A stretch of 64,000 nucleotides of DNA from Rhodomicrobium lacus (GTDB taxonomy: Bacteria > Pseudomonadota > Alphaproteobacteria > Rhizobiales > Rhodomicrobiaceae), in assembly GCF_003992725.1 (NCBI RefSeq), contig NZ_RZNF01000004.1:1-64000 (forward strand), in the 5' to 3' direction. The position numbers and the translations under genes were made by a program. Shown piece after piece: positions 63,674-64,000 of this stretch. Below the pieces are notes generated by a model that searched no databases, was not told the DNA's origin, and worked only from the letters and a program-made list of their open reading frames with translations. The stretch's first letter is position 1; each line of letters starts with the position of its first letter.

Positions 63674-64000
63674 ATGGACGACACTCTGGTTCTCGACCTC
63701 GACATGGGTTCGCCCGTCGACGACTTCACGCATTGCTTCACCGGGGAGTGCCGCGCGAACGTCCTGCCGATCCTCTACAGGCTGAACCGCGCGATTTCCT
63801 CCGCGCAGGACTTGAGCGAGCCGCTGCGCATCATCCTGGACGTCATGCGCGAGACGCTTCGCATGCATCGCGGCGCGATCACGCTGTACGACCGCCAGTC
63901 CGAAACGATCTTCATCCACGACAGCTTCGGCCTGACCGACGAACAGAAGCAGCGCGGCATCTACTCGCTCGGCGAAGGGATCACGGGCAAGGTTGTAGAA
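63674..64000 (+). CDS. nifA: Nif-specific regulator NifA, N-terminal GAF domain (3' partial)
   Basis: The first 109 codons are in the window, from ATG 63674 (GGCAGGA six bases ahead). LYRLNRAISSAQDLSEPLRI, ILDVMRETLRMHRGAITLYD and then IYSLGEGITGKVVE form the start of the GAF sensor domain of NifA, the sigma-54-dependent activator of nitrogenase genes. The AAA+ and DNA-binding domains lie beyond the edge. It marks the beginning of a nif region to the right. Confidence 0.85.
   Translation, partial: MDDTLVLDLDMGSPVDDFTHCFTGECRANVLPILYRLNRAISSAQDLSEPLRIILDVMRETLRMHRGAITLYDRQSETIFIHDSFGLTDEQKQRGIYSLGEGITGKVVE

Overview
The window is GC-rich chromosomal DNA from an alphaproteobacterium, most likely of the order Hyphomicrobiales. 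The signs are phosphatidylcholine synthase, a Bpt-type arginyltransferase, the DUF2849-CysI-DUF934 sulfite reductase set, MipA/OmpV porins, and the start of nifA at the right edge. The nifA start and a ModE regulator point to a nitrogen fixer; a Rhodomicrobium-like purple bacterium would fit, but the genus is an inference.

Bases 1-9272 are accessory. They begin with the C-terminal tip of an Rhs polymorphic toxin and its coupled immunity-like gene. A second, displaced Rhs cassette follows: core fragment, a tip now out of frame by a 2-base slip, and an acyl-carrier-protein-like immunity gene. A third core fragment is broken off beside an IS481-family element. The same 326-base piece of Rhs core sits at the head of the second cassette and of the third fragment, and small palindromic elements lie inside the Rhs reading frames. 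Next come a MOBP relaxase (RP4 TraI-like), its MobC-like partner, a candidate oriT and a lone winged-helix/PD-(D/E)xK nuclease-like gene.

Bases 9273-31751 are rich in sulfur and metal genes: ssuADCB (alkanesulfonate uptake and oxidation), a nucleotidyltransferase-like gene, an unassigned set (B12-type radical SAM, FMN-binding protein, radical SAM with a CX8CX2C cluster motif, divergent Crp-type regulator), a ModE DNA-binding protein overlapping a ModC-derived TOBE remnant, tRNA-Val(CAC), DUF2849-cysI-DUF934, cysPTWA, an ABC exporter and a PstS-OmpA fusion.

Bases 31752-49874 hold housekeeping and envelope genes: a YgjP-type metallopeptidase, bpt, two MipA/OmpV porins, a hydrolase, TerC, pcs, cutA, NAD kinase, a pair of beta-sandwich-repeat exported proteins (one with a VWA-like domain), a complete sugar/polyol-type ABC importer and an outer-membrane SphA-like protein.

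Bases 49875-64000 carry an NMT1-type ABC importer that lacks an ATPase gene, an ABC-2 exporter pair, a PIF1-like helicase, a polysaccharide deacetylase, a coiled-coil exported protein, an isocitrate lyase/PEP mutase-type enzyme, DUF2087, a PNPOx-like flavoprotein, a class-I glutamine amidotransferase and the 5' end of nifA. Coding density is high, genes lie in short operons with 4-base overlaps, and several intergenic spaces hold palindromic repeats.
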